A DNA stretch of 21,324 nt, taken from contig DCFS01000230.1 in assembly GCA_002319875.1 (NCBI GenBank), positions 13,352 through 34,675 on the forward strand. Reading direction: 5' to 3'. Numbering within the stretch: position 1 is the first letter of the stretch; each line of letters begins with the position of its first letter. A program made the position numbers and the translations under genes. Below the pieces are notes generated by a model, which worked only from the letters and a program-made list of their open reading frames with translations, was not told where the DNA came from and searched no databases. The DNA is from Treponema sp. UBA1798. GTDB lineage: Bacteria > Spirochaetota > Spirochaetia > Treponematales > Treponemataceae. Below are positions 14,600 through 21,324 of this stretch, piece by piece.

Positions 14600-15616
14600 A
14601 TGGTTGTTATTGATTTTATAAGGAAAAATATTCCCGGTATGCTGTTGTGTGCAGGTATCGGTTTTGCAGCGTATCTGTTCGGTTTAAAGTTTCCGGTCAT
14701 TGGAGGACCTGTTACGGCAATTCTGCTCGGTATGATAGCAGCACCGCTGATCAGGAACAAAGGATTCTTACAGAGCGGAATCACGTACACGTCAAAGAAA
14801 ATCCTGCAGTTTGCAGTAATTCTGCTCGGCTTCGGTATGAACATTTCTGTCATTCTTGCAAAAGGAGCTCAGTCGCTCCCGATCATCCTTGCGACTATTA
14901 CAACATCGCTCGTTACGGCATTCATTTTCTCAAAGCTGCTTCACATTCCCGGTAAAATTTCAACGCTTATCGGCGTTGGATCTTCAATCTGCGGCGGTTC
15001 TGCGATAGCTGCCACAGCACCGGTTATCGACGCAGACGATGAAGAAATAGCTCAGGCAATTTCGGTCATTTTTTTGTTCAATATCTGTGCAGCTGTAATT
15101 TTTCCGCCGCTGGGAGCTGCACTCGGCATGACAAATGAAGGTTTTGGTCTTTTCGCCGGCACGGCAATCAACGATACGTCATCGGTTACCGCAGCAGCCA
15201 GCGCATGGGATAGTCTCCACGGAAGCAACACGTTGTCTGATGCTGCAATTGTAAAGCTCACCCGTACGCTCGCAATCATTCCGATCACGCTGGTACTGGC
15301 ACTCGTCCGTATAAAAAGGGAAAAGGCTGCCGGCGGTACAGGATTCAATTTTGTAAAGATTTTCCCGTGGTTTGTCATATGGTTTATTCTTGCTTCAATT
15401 TTTACAACTGTATTCAATCTGACTCCCTCAGTCATAGCCCCGCTCAAATGGCTGAGCAAATTCTTTATCGTTATGGCGATGACAGCTATCGGCCTGCATA
15501 CTGATATCGTTAAACTGGTAAAAAAAGGCGGCAAACCGATATTCCTTGGCTTTATATGCTGGATATGTATTATCGGCGCCAGTCTTCTTGTGCAGCATAT
15601 CATGCATATCTGGTAA
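14600..15616 (+). CDS. YeiH-family (UPF0324) putative sulfate exporter
   Basis: A 338-residue inner-membrane protein with about ten transmembrane helices. Family hallmarks are GFGMNISVI (77-85), GVGSSICGGSAIAA (125-138) and the GTAINDTSSV segment (187-196). Members are annotated as putative sulfate exporters because of links with sulfonate degradation, but transport has seldom been shown, and many sit beside a LysR gene as here. GGAGG (14591-14595) is 4 nt before the ATG. The following L-serine dehydratase genes and the nearby EamA gene suggest it works in amino-acid or sulfur-compound overflow. The specific ion exported in this organism is unknown. Confidence 0.88.
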   Translation: MVVIDFIRKNIPGMLLCAGIGFAAYLFGLKFPVIGGPVTAILLGMIAAPLIRNKGFLQSGITYTSKKILQFAVILLGFGMNISVILAKGAQSLPIILATITTSLVTAFIFSKLLHIPGKISTLIGVGSSICGGSAIAATAPVIDADDEEIAQAISVIFLFNICAAVIFPPLGAALGMTNEGFGLFAGTAINDTSSVTAAASAWDSLHGSNTLSDAAIVKLTRTLAIIPITLVLALVRIKREKAAGGTGFNFVKIFPWFVIWFILASIFTTVFNLTPSVIAPLKWLSKFFIVMAMTAIGLHTDIVKLVKKGGKPIFLGFICWICIIGASLLVQHIMHIW

Positions 15617-15657
15617 AAACCACCGGCATTCTTACCGGACCATTTCCGATTTTTACA

Positions 15658-15686
15658 TTGACTAATACAGAAAAAACTGGTATTAC
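15658..15686 (+). promoter_or_regulatory. Promoter of the L-serine dehydratase operon
   Basis: TTGACT (15658-15663), 17 nt, TATTAC (15681-15686), in the 107-bp gap before sdaAB. The transcript would start near 15693 with a leader of about 30 nt. Only a weak GAG ribosome site precedes the ATG. Confidence 0.5.
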
Positions 15687-15723
15687 CAAGAATCTTTTCT
15701 AATCTGAATCAGCGAGCTGTAAA

Positions 15724-16398
15724 ATGAGTATCTTTGATATCCTTGGTCCTGTAATGGTCGGTCCTTCAAGCTCTCATACAGCCGGTGCAGTCCGCATAGG
15801 ACTTATGGCACGGCTGCTGCTAAAACAAAAACCGGTGTATGCCGACGTCGGTTTTTACGGTTCATTTGCCGCTACTTATCACGGACACGGAACGGACCGG
15901 GCAATCGCCGCCGGACTGCTCGGAATGCAGCCTGATGATATCCGCATTCCTTCGAGTTTAAAACTTGCAGAAGAACAGGGTCTCCGCATTTTCTTTTCTA
16001 CGGTAGAAATTCCTGATGCCCATCCGAACACAGCTGTTATCACGCTGCTTGGAGAAGGCGGCTGCAGGATCGTTATCCAGGCTTCTTCTATTGGCGGCGG
16101 ACGGATCATGATTAATAAAATAGACGGCATCGACGTAAACTTTAACGCAGAAATGCCTACCCTCATTGTTCACAACTCCGATCAGCCGGGACACGTCGCA
16201 CACGTCACAATGCTTCTTTCAAAAAATAAAATCAATATTGCAAGTATGCAGCTGTACCGCAACGAACGGGGAGGATATGCCGTAATGGTTATTGAAACTG
16301 ATCAGCGCATTCCACCCGATATTATCAATGCTATAGAAAAATTCGAAGGCGTATTAAAAGTAACGTATGTAAACGGAGGTACGGAAGATGTCGTTTGA
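15724..16398 (+). CDS. sdaAB: L-serine ammonia-lyase, iron-sulfur-dependent, beta subunit
   Basis: A 224-residue beta subunit of the two-gene L-serine dehydratase. The N-terminal domain contains GPVMVGPSSSHTAGAVRIG (8-26) and GHGTDRA (54-60), and the C-terminal ACT domain (about 147-220) carries HVAHVTMLLSKNKINIAS, which in relatives takes part in serine regulation and positioning. With the alpha subunit it converts L-serine to pyruvate and ammonium in the cytoplasm. The two genes overlap by 11 bp (16388-16398), so they are translationally coupled. The order beta then alpha is as in Bacillus. Confidence 0.94.
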   Translation: MSIFDILGPVMVGPSSSHTAGAVRIGLMARLLLKQKPVYADVGFYGSFAATYHGHGTDRAIAAGLLGMQPDDIRIPSSLKLAEEQGLRIFFSTVEIPDAHPNTAVITLLGEGGCRIVIQASSIGGGRIMINKIDGIDVNFNAEMPTLIVHNSDQPGHVAHVTMLLSKNKINIASMQLYRNERGGYAVMVIETDQRIPPDIINAIEKFEGVLKVTYVNGGTEDVV

Positions 16399-17266
16399 AT
16401 CACTCGCATCTCTTGTTGACTGCTGCAGGAAGGAAAAAAAGGAATTCTGGCAGATCGTCAGCGAAGCGGACCAGAAAGAAAACGGTATGTCTGATGAACA
16501 GGAATTTACCAAGATGCACGCGATGTGGTGTGCAATGCTTGACGCTGCAGAGTCATATGATAAAAATCTTCTTTCAGCAAGCGGACTTTCAGGCGGAGAC
16601 GGCGGAAAATTTGCCGAATATATAACAAAAGGTACGCCGCTGTGCGGAGATTTCACAGGAAAAGTTATTGCCTGTGCACTTCAAACGGCAGAATCAAACG
16701 CATGTATGAAACGTATCGTTGCCGCACCAACAGCAGGTTCATGCGGTGTGCTTCCGGCAGTTCTTGTACCGCTTTACCGTGAAAAAAAAATCACTGAAAA
16801 TGAGATCATTGAAGGGCTCTTTGTCTCAGCAGGAATCGGACAGGTAATTGCCAACCGTGCATCAATTTCAGGTGCAGAAGGCGGATGTCAGGCAGAAATA
16901 GGTGCCGCCTCTGCAATGGCAGCAGGAACGCTTGTTTTTTTACATAAAGGGTCTGCGGAACAGATCATGTACGCTGCAGGGTTTGCGCTTCAAAATCTGC
17001 TTGGTCTTGTCTGCGATCCTGTCGCAGGCCTTGTTGAAGTTCCCTGCATTAAACGAAACGTTGTGGGTGCTGTAAACGCACTTTCATGCGCAGACATGGC
17101 TCTTGCAGGAATTGTTCCGAAAATTCCCGCAGATGAAGTCATTGACGCACTGAAGCAGATAGGCAGCTGCATGAACACAGCTCTTAAGGAAACAGGAAAA
17201 GGCGGACTTGCTGCAACGCAGACAGGAAAACAAATTGCGGAACGCCTGTCTGCTGCTGCACAGTAG
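16388..17266 (+). CDS. sdaAA: L-serine ammonia-lyase, iron-sulfur-dependent, alpha subunit
   Basis: A 292-residue catalytic subunit. Three cysteines fit the [4Fe-4S] ligands of this family: C167 in EGGCQAE, C209 in CDPVAG and C220 in VEVPC. Their spacing (42 and 11 residues) equals that recalled for the single-chain Legionella enzyme, and the free iron site would take the serine hydroxyl. TAGSCGVLPA (115-124) is another family signature. The cluster is oxygen-sensitive, which suits an anaerobic organism. The ATG overlaps the end of sdaAB, with GGAGG-like sequence in the preceding codons. Its stop is 2 bp from the end of the convergent EamA gene. Confidence 0.95.
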   Translation: MSFESLASLVDCCRKEKKEFWQIVSEADQKENGMSDEQEFTKMHAMWCAMLDAAESYDKNLLSASGLSGGDGGKFAEYITKGTPLCGDFTGKVIACALQTAESNACMKRIVAAPTAGSCGVLPAVLVPLYREKKITENEIIEGLFVSAGIGQVIANRASISGAEGGCQAEIGAASAMAAGTLVFLHKGSAEQIMYAAGFALQNLLGLVCDPVAGLVEVPCIKRNVVGAVNALSCADMALAGIVPKIPADEVIDALKQIGSCMNTALKETGKGGLAATQTGKQIAERLSAAAQ

Positions 17267-17268
17267 TA

Positions 17269-18219
17269 TTATTTTTTCTTTCCTTTTAAACCGGACACAA
17301 TAAGTCCGCAGATTGTAAACACAGCACCGAGTGTACCCATAAGCGTGATCCTTTCACCAAGGGCAAAATAGGCAAACAGAATCGTAATAACAGGAATCAG
17401 ATAAATACCCACGGTTGCATGTACTGTTCCAAGGATCCTGCACGCAACGTTCCATGCTGCAAAGCATAATGCAGAGGCGGCAACTCCGAGGAACAGCAGA
17501 TTTATCCAGTTGATCGGTCGGGCAAAACGTTCAGCATTCAGCGCTGCATTTAAATTCACACTGAATCCGTGATTCGTTCCCGTTTCAGGCGACAATACGC
17601 CGAACAAAACAAGCGGAATCATACATACCAGTGCATAAAAAAATATACGTCGCGTCGCAGCAAGACTTCTGCAGCCAAGTGCGTTAATTTTTGACACAAA
17701 CAATGAATAAAAGCCCCAGGAAACAGCAGCAGAAAGTGCCATAAGATCGCCCTTCGGACTAAAATGCAAAACAGCCGCACCGTTAAAACTAACAAGCGCA
17801 ACGCCTGCAATTGCAATTAAAAAACCAATAACAAAAAAAGGTGTAATGTGCTTTTCATGTAAAAAAATCTGCGCAGTAAGGGCGGTAAATATCGGGCAGA
17901 TCGCAACGATAATACTTACATTGGAAGCGGATGTAAACATAATTGCAGCATTTTCAAGAAACTGATATACGGTAACACCGCACAAACCTGCCGCAAAAAA
18001 CAAAAGTTCGTCCCTTTTTCGTTCTAAGCGAAGCGAATGCGGACAAAGAATCCACAGAGCTGCATATGCGAATACAAAACGGATAATAAGTATTTCAAGT
18101 GCAGAAAAATCAGTTAAAAGCGATTTTGTGCAGACAAACGTGATACCCCAGATAAAAATCGTGAAAGCTGCAAAAACAAGTCCGGTAAGTGTTCTCTGTG
18201 AGATTTGATTTTTGACCAT
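17269..18219 (-). CDS. EamA/DMT-family transporter (ten-helix drug/metabolite exporter)
   Basis: A 316-residue inner-membrane protein with ten hydrophobic segments arranged as two EamA repeats (about 10-145 and 160-310). FAAFTIFIWGITFVCTKSLL opens repeat 1 and LMALSAAVSWGFYSLFVSKI opens repeat 2. Members export amino acids, metabolites or drugs, so with the adjacent serine dehydratase it could relieve amino-acid excess; this is inference. No ribosome site precedes the ATG at 18219, but a TATATT -10-like element ends 5 nt upstream with GTGAAA 17 nt further out, so the mRNA may have almost no leader. The promoter overlaps that of the divergent HD gene. Confidence 0.9.
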   Translation of the reverse strand: MVKNQISQRTLTGLVFAAFTIFIWGITFVCTKSLLTDFSALEILIIRFVFAYAALWILCPHSLRLERKRDELLFFAAGLCGVTVYQFLENAAIMFTSASNVSIIVAICPIFTALTAQIFLHEKHITPFFVIGFLIAIAGVALVSFNGAAVLHFSPKGDLMALSAAVSWGFYSLFVSKINALGCRSLAATRRIFFYALVCMIPLVLFGVLSPETGTNHGFSVNLNAALNAERFARPINWINLLFLGVAASALCFAAWNVACRILGTVHATVGIYLIPVITILFAYFALGERITLMGTLGAVFTICGLIVSGLKGKKK

Positions 18220-18224
18220 AATTA

Positions 18225-18253
18225 AATATACCGTAATCGTTTGAATTTTTCAC
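18225..18253 (-). promoter_or_regulatory. Promoter of the EamA gene, overlapping the divergent promoter
   Basis: Minus strand: GTGAAA (18253-18248), 17 nt, TATATT (18230-18225), ending 5 nt before the ATG. It would produce an mRNA starting at or next to the start codon. It lies within the spacer of the divergent promoter, so the two cannot be occupied together. Confidence 0.4.
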
Positions 18254-18269
18254 TCATAAATTCTACAAT
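18241..18269 (+). promoter_or_regulatory. Promoter of the HD-domain gene
   Basis: TTGAAT (18241-18246), 17 nt, TACAAT (18264-18269) on the plus strand. The expected start point near 18275 lies inside the ribosome site AGGGAG (18274-18279), giving a very short leader. Confidence 0.55.
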
Positions 18270-18285
18270 AGTCAGGGAGTCTATT

Positions 18286-19131
18286 ATGAAAACTATGAAA
18301 TCACCGAAAGAACTTTCGATGGACAAAAAAATCACTTCAGCAATCGAAGAACTTATTCAGCTTACACCGGAAAAAGACCCTCTGCCCCTTAACGTTGCAG
18401 AAGCCCTTATGGGCGACACGGAGATTGAATCGATTCAAAATTACAGCAATACCGTTTCTATCATGCGGCTCGGTTTCAATGATCATGGACCGGTTCACAT
18501 GCGGACAGTCACATATAACGCTATCATCATGATGAGTATTCTCTATAAAGCGGGGGTTCCAATGAGTCTCCAGGAAGAAAAAGCAGGTACCTTTGCTGAC
18601 AGCATGGCTGCGGTCATTTTAGCAGCTTTCCTGCACGACTTCGGCATGACAATCAGCCGGCAGGATCATGAACTGTACAGTGTTTTTCTTGCACTTCCTA
18701 TTATCGAAAAACTCCTTGGAAAAGTCATTCCGGGCGAAAATAATCTGGACCGGCGTGTTGCAATCCGGTCACTTGCGATAGAAGGAATTGTTGGTCACAT
18801 GGGTACCCGTAAAATCCATTCGCTTGAAGCGGGCCTTATTCTTGTAGCGGATGGATGTGATATGACAAAAGGCCGCGCCCGGATCCCCATGGAACTGGAT
18901 AACGCGCCAAAAATCGGTGATATCCACAAGTACTCCGCAAATTCAATAGAACATGTAGAAATTACGGCAGGAAAAGACAAACCGGTCTGCATCCGTGTTA
19001 CCATGTCTGCCGACGTCGGTTTCTTCCAGATTGAAGAAGTACTTCTGCAAAAAATCAACAACAGCCCGGCAAAGAAATACATTGAACTTTTTGCAGGCGT
19101 AGAAAATTGTGAAATGAAACAGTATCTGTAA
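18286..19131 (+). CDS. HD-domain metal-dependent phosphohydrolase
   Basis: A 281-residue cytoplasmic protein. The HD superfamily metal ligands can be placed as H71 in NDHGPVH, H117-D118 in FLHDFGM and D189 in VADGCDMTKG, with further candidates at H128 and H171. HD enzymes hydrolyse nucleotides, cyclic nucleotides or other phosphate esters; nothing here fixes the substrate. The ATG at 18286 is chosen because AGGGAG ends 6 nt upstream; a longer reading from a TTG at 18241 would start inside the promoter. The gene is followed 4 bp later by queH, so they form an operon, but no functional link to tRNA modification is evident. Confidence 0.8.
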   Translation: MKTMKSPKELSMDKKITSAIEELIQLTPEKDPLPLNVAEALMGDTEIESIQNYSNTVSIMRLGFNDHGPVHMRTVTYNAIIMMSILYKAGVPMSLQEEKAGTFADSMAAVILAAFLHDFGMTISRQDHELYSVFLALPIIEKLLGKVIPGENNLDRRVAIRSLAIEGIVGHMGTRKIHSLEAGLILVADGCDMTKGRARIPMELDNAPKIGDIHKYSANSIEHVEITAGKDKPVCIRVTMSADVGFFQIEEVLLQKINNSPAKKYIELFAGVENCEMKQYL

Positions 19132-19135
19132 AAAT

Positions 19136-19807
19136 ATGCCGGAATCACAAAAACCTGATTATCAGAAACAACTTGACACCATTCTCTCCGGGATAAAAAA
19201 GCAATACGAATTTACTCACGGTACCAGACAGACGCTGCTGCTCCATGCCTGCTGCGCGCCCTGCTCTTCTTACGTACTTGAGTATATTGCATCATATTTT
19301 GATATTACGATTTATTACTATAATCCGAATATCTATCCTCCAGAGGAATATCTGCGCAGACTTGAAGAACTGCAGAATTTTCTTCCCGCGTTTCCGACAG
19401 CCGTACAAAACGACGTTAAACTCGTAAAAACAGTGTACACCCCCCCGGAATACGATGATGCCGTTCAAATCAGCAAAACACCGGATCTTGCAGATGAACA
19501 GGAACGCGGCGAACGATGCAGACGCTGTTATCTGATGCGTATGAAGAAAACTTACGAATATGCTTCGGAACATCATTTTGACTGGTTCACCACAACGCTC
19601 TCTATCAGTCCGTTCAAAGATGCTGAAAAAATTAATGTAATTGGAAACGCTCTGCAAACCGCGGATGGTCCAAAATTCCTTACAAGTGACTTTAAGAAAA
19701 AAAACGGATTTCTTCGCAGCCTTGAATTAAGCCGTGAATTTAATCTGTACCGGCAGCAATACTGCGGCTGTAAGTATTCAATGAAAAACACGAAACACAG
19801 CACGTGA
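19136..19807 (+). CDS. queH: Epoxyqueuosine reductase QueH
   Basis: A 223-residue QueH (DUF208) protein, the non-homologous replacement for QueG. It reduces epoxyqueuosine in tRNA anticodons (Asp, Asn, His, Tyr) to queuosine. Diagnostic cysteines are present: C39-C40-x2-C43 in LLLHACCAPCSS, C128 and C131 in RCRRCY, and C210-x-C212 in YCGCKYS, which bind an iron-sulfur cluster and a further metal. TTTLSISPFKD (152-162) is also typical. It begins 4 bp after the HD gene with no clear ribosome site, so translation probably depends on coupling. Confidence 0.95.
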   Translation: MPESQKPDYQKQLDTILSGIKKQYEFTHGTRQTLLLHACCAPCSSYVLEYIASYFDITIYYYNPNIYPPEEYLRRLEELQNFLPAFPTAVQNDVKLVKTVYTPPEYDDAVQISKTPDLADEQERGERCRRCYLMRMKKTYEYASEHHFDWFTTTLSISPFKDAEKINVIGNALQTADGPKFLTSDFKKKNGFLRSLELSREFNLYRQQYCGCKYSMKNTKHST

Positions 19808-19825
19808 TTTCTTCGCCCCTTTTCA

Positions 19826-19855
19826 TTGAAAAACACGCTTCATAATCGATATAAT
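19826..19855 (+). promoter_or_regulatory. Promoter of argA giving a leaderless transcript
   Basis: TTGAAA (19826-19831), 18 nt, TATAAT (19850-19855). The start point expected 7 nt after the -10 is 19862, directly at the ATG (19863). The -35 lies in the second copy of a 15-bp direct repeat (TCANTGAAAAACACG at 19778-19792 and 19823-19837). Confidence 0.7.
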
Positions 19856-19862
19856 CAATCGT

Positions 19863-21194
19863 ATGGAAGATACATCCAGAAACCAGAAAGCTCAGCGTAT
19901 ACGTGATGTTATCCGCTATATCAAGCGGTTCAAGAACGCTGTCGTCGTAATTTACCTGGACGATCAGGTAATAGATTCAACGCTGTTTTCAAGCCATATC
20001 CGCGACATCAGCCTTATTCACGAAGCAGGATTACAGGTACTTATCGTCCCCGGCGCGCACAAGCGCATTGATGAAATTCTGTCGTCTTCAGGAATTCAGT
20101 GGTCATATAAAAATAATATCCGCATCACAAAACCGGAAGCAATGCCTTCAATAAAAATGGCAGCCTTTGACGTTTCAAATACTGTTATGACTGCGCTTGC
20201 TGCCGACCATCTTACTGCTGTCATTGGTAACTGGGTACGGGCGCGAAGCATGGGCGTGCTTAACGGAGAGGACTATGGTACAGCCGGCGAAATAGACAAA
20301 CTTCAGACAGATGCTATACGCACGGTACTTGCCAACGGTTTTATTCCCATATTTCCCTGTATCGGCTGGAGTGCTGCAGGAAAGCCATACAATATTTCGT
20401 CAATTTCACTTGCACAGGAGATCGCCGTTCATTTACAGGCCGATAAATTATTTTTTGTCATGCCGGACGCTGAGATAAACGCCGTAAATTTTATCATTCC
20501 AGAAGAAATTGGTACCTCTGATACCGGAGAAGTTCCGGCTCTTAACCTTGACGAACTTGACACGTTCATAAATGCAAATACGGAATCAAATAACACAAAA
20601 ATCATGACTCTGCTGCATCTTGCAAAAAACGCCTGCACCTCGGGTGTCTCCAGGGTCCATATACTAAACGGTTCGCTTGATGGTGCCCTTCCCTGTGAAA
20701 TTTTCTCCGATCTTGGTTCCGGTACTATGATTTATTCAAAGAATTACGGAGGCATCCGCCCGATGACAAGCGAAGATGTCCCTGCCGTACTTTCAATTAT
20801 GCGTCCGTTTGTTGAACACGGTAATCTTCTGCCTCGAACAGACAAACAGATCCTCGACAATCTGTCAGATTACATTGTCTATGCACTTGATGGTGGAATC
20901 CGTGCATGTGCAGCACTGCATATTTACGACGCAAATCAGGCGGAAATCGCCGCTGTTGCCGTCGACGAATCATGCACTAATATCGGAATCGGTCCGAAAC
21001 TAATCGAATATCTTATTGACCGGGCAAAAAAAGAAAAACTTGCAAGCATATTTATACTTACAACGCAGGCCTCTGACTGGTTTGAAAACCTTGGTTTTAC
21101 TGCCGACGATATTTCTTCTATGCCGGAAAAACGTAAAGAAGTATGGTCACCTCTGCGCGGTTCAAAACTATTCCGCCTGTATATCAAATATTAA
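19863..21194 (+). CDS. argA: Amino-acid N-acetyltransferase (N-acetylglutamate synthase), AAK-GNAT fusion
   Basis: A 443-residue protein, the same length as E. coli ArgA. The amino-acid-kinase-like domain (about 24-290) contains VLIVPGAHKRIDEILSSSGI and GFIPIFPCIGW and in relatives senses arginine. The GNAT domain (about 295-443) has GGIRPMTSEDVPAVLSIMRP and the acetyl-CoA loop CTNIGIGPKLIEYL. It makes N-acetyl-L-glutamate from glutamate and acetyl-CoA, the first step of arginine synthesis. Fused NAGS proteins are typical of gammaproteobacteria and their relatives, so the form is notable here. There is no ribosome site, but a sigma-70 promoter ends 7 nt before the ATG. No other arg gene is in the window. 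Confidence 0.92.
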   Translation: MEDTSRNQKAQRIRDVIRYIKRFKNAVVVIYLDDQVIDSTLFSSHIRDISLIHEAGLQVLIVPGAHKRIDEILSSSGIQWSYKNNIRITKPEAMPSIKMAAFDVSNTVMTALAADHLTAVIGNWVRARSMGVLNGEDYGTAGEIDKLQTDAIRTVLANGFIPIFPCIGWSAAGKPYNISSISLAQEIAVHLQADKLFFVMPDAEINAVNFIIPEEIGTSDTGEVPALNLDELDTFINANTESNNTKIMTLLHLAKNACTSGVSRVHILNGSLDGALPCEIFSDLGSGTMIYSKNYGGIRPMTSEDVPAVLSIMRPFVEHGNLLPRTDKQILDNLSDYIVYALDGGIRACAALHIYDANQAEIAAVAVDESCTNIGIGPKLIEYLIDRAKKEKLASIFILTTQASDWFENLGFTADDISSMPEKRKEVWSPLRGSKLFRLYIKY

Positions 21195-21260
21195 TATTTT
21201 CTTTTTTTAGCTGTTTTTAAAAAAAATGCGTTTACAAACGGCTTACTATACTTTAGGGAA

Positions 21261-21286
21261 CCACTAAAAACTTCAGTTTTTAGAGG
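21261..21286. other. Hairpin downstream of argA
   Basis: CTAAAAAC (21264-21271) and GTTTTTAG (21276-21283) form a perfect 8-bp stem with a TTCA loop; after an A-A mismatch CC (21261-21262) pairs with GG (21285-21286). No T-run follows, so it need not be a terminator. It could be an intergenic repeat or the leader of the next gene, which is not visible. The rest of 21195-21324 shows no gene. Confidence 0.4.
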
Positions 21287-21324
21287 TAACTCTGAAAGAG
21301 CGATGTTTTAAGTCGTGATATTAC

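Noticed and set aside
15052..15603. A 183-codon minus-strand frame inside the yeiH-like gene
   Set aside because: Antisense shadow of a conserved membrane protein gene.
21231..21252. TTTACA and TATACT as a promoter near the right edge
   Set aside because: The spacer is only 10 nt, too short for sigma-70.

Overview
The window looks like a chromosomal stretch from a host-associated spirochaete, most likely a Treponema-like gut or rumen bacterium, with moderate to low confidence. The hints are the sugar-binding protein, whose signal peptide ends in AFA-GG followed by a Lys-rich stretch; a multi-sugar type ABC importer with no ATPase gene of its own; an E. coli-sized fused N-acetylglutamate synthase; and a QueH-type queuosine enzyme. 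Base composition is moderate and even, with no rRNA, tRNA, CRISPR array or insertion sequence that I can see.

Layout. Positions 1-365 hold the edge of an unidentified minus-strand reading frame and the leader of an MFS efflux-type transporter (366-1664). Positions 1731-6429 are a minus-strand operon: sugar-binding protein, two ABC permeases and a cytoplasmic clan GH-A glycosidase of the DUF5060/DUF4038/DUF5605 (apiosidase GH140-like) type. From a shared 375-bp control region a plus-strand operon runs the other way (6811-12655): an L-fucose/L-arabinose-isomerase-type enzyme, a transketolase split into two subunits, a glycerol-kinase-like FGGY kinase and a LacI-family repressor.

Taken together, 1731-12655 reads as a complete uptake and catabolism locus: import a small glycoside, hydrolyse it inside the cell, isomerise the aldose to a ketose, phosphorylate it, and cleave it by a two-carbon transfer. 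This logic matches the D-apiose to D-apulose to D-apulose 4-phosphate route that ends in a split apulose-4-phosphate transketolase. The GH140-like enzyme points to the same plant branched pentose. The substrate assignment is inference, but the module itself is well supported. It is the most interesting item in the window.

The right half is amino-acid and housekeeping metabolism: an Asp/Glu-racemase family protein with Ser in place of the first catalytic Cys, a LysR regulator divergent from a YeiH-family transporter, a two-subunit iron-sulfur L-serine dehydratase, an EamA-type exporter, an HD-domain phosphohydrolase, QueH and ArgA. Two convergent gene pairs are separated by only 2 bp. argA, and perhaps the EamA gene and the racemase gene, has a -10 element directly before the start codon and no Shine-Dalgarno, which suggests leaderless mRNAs.
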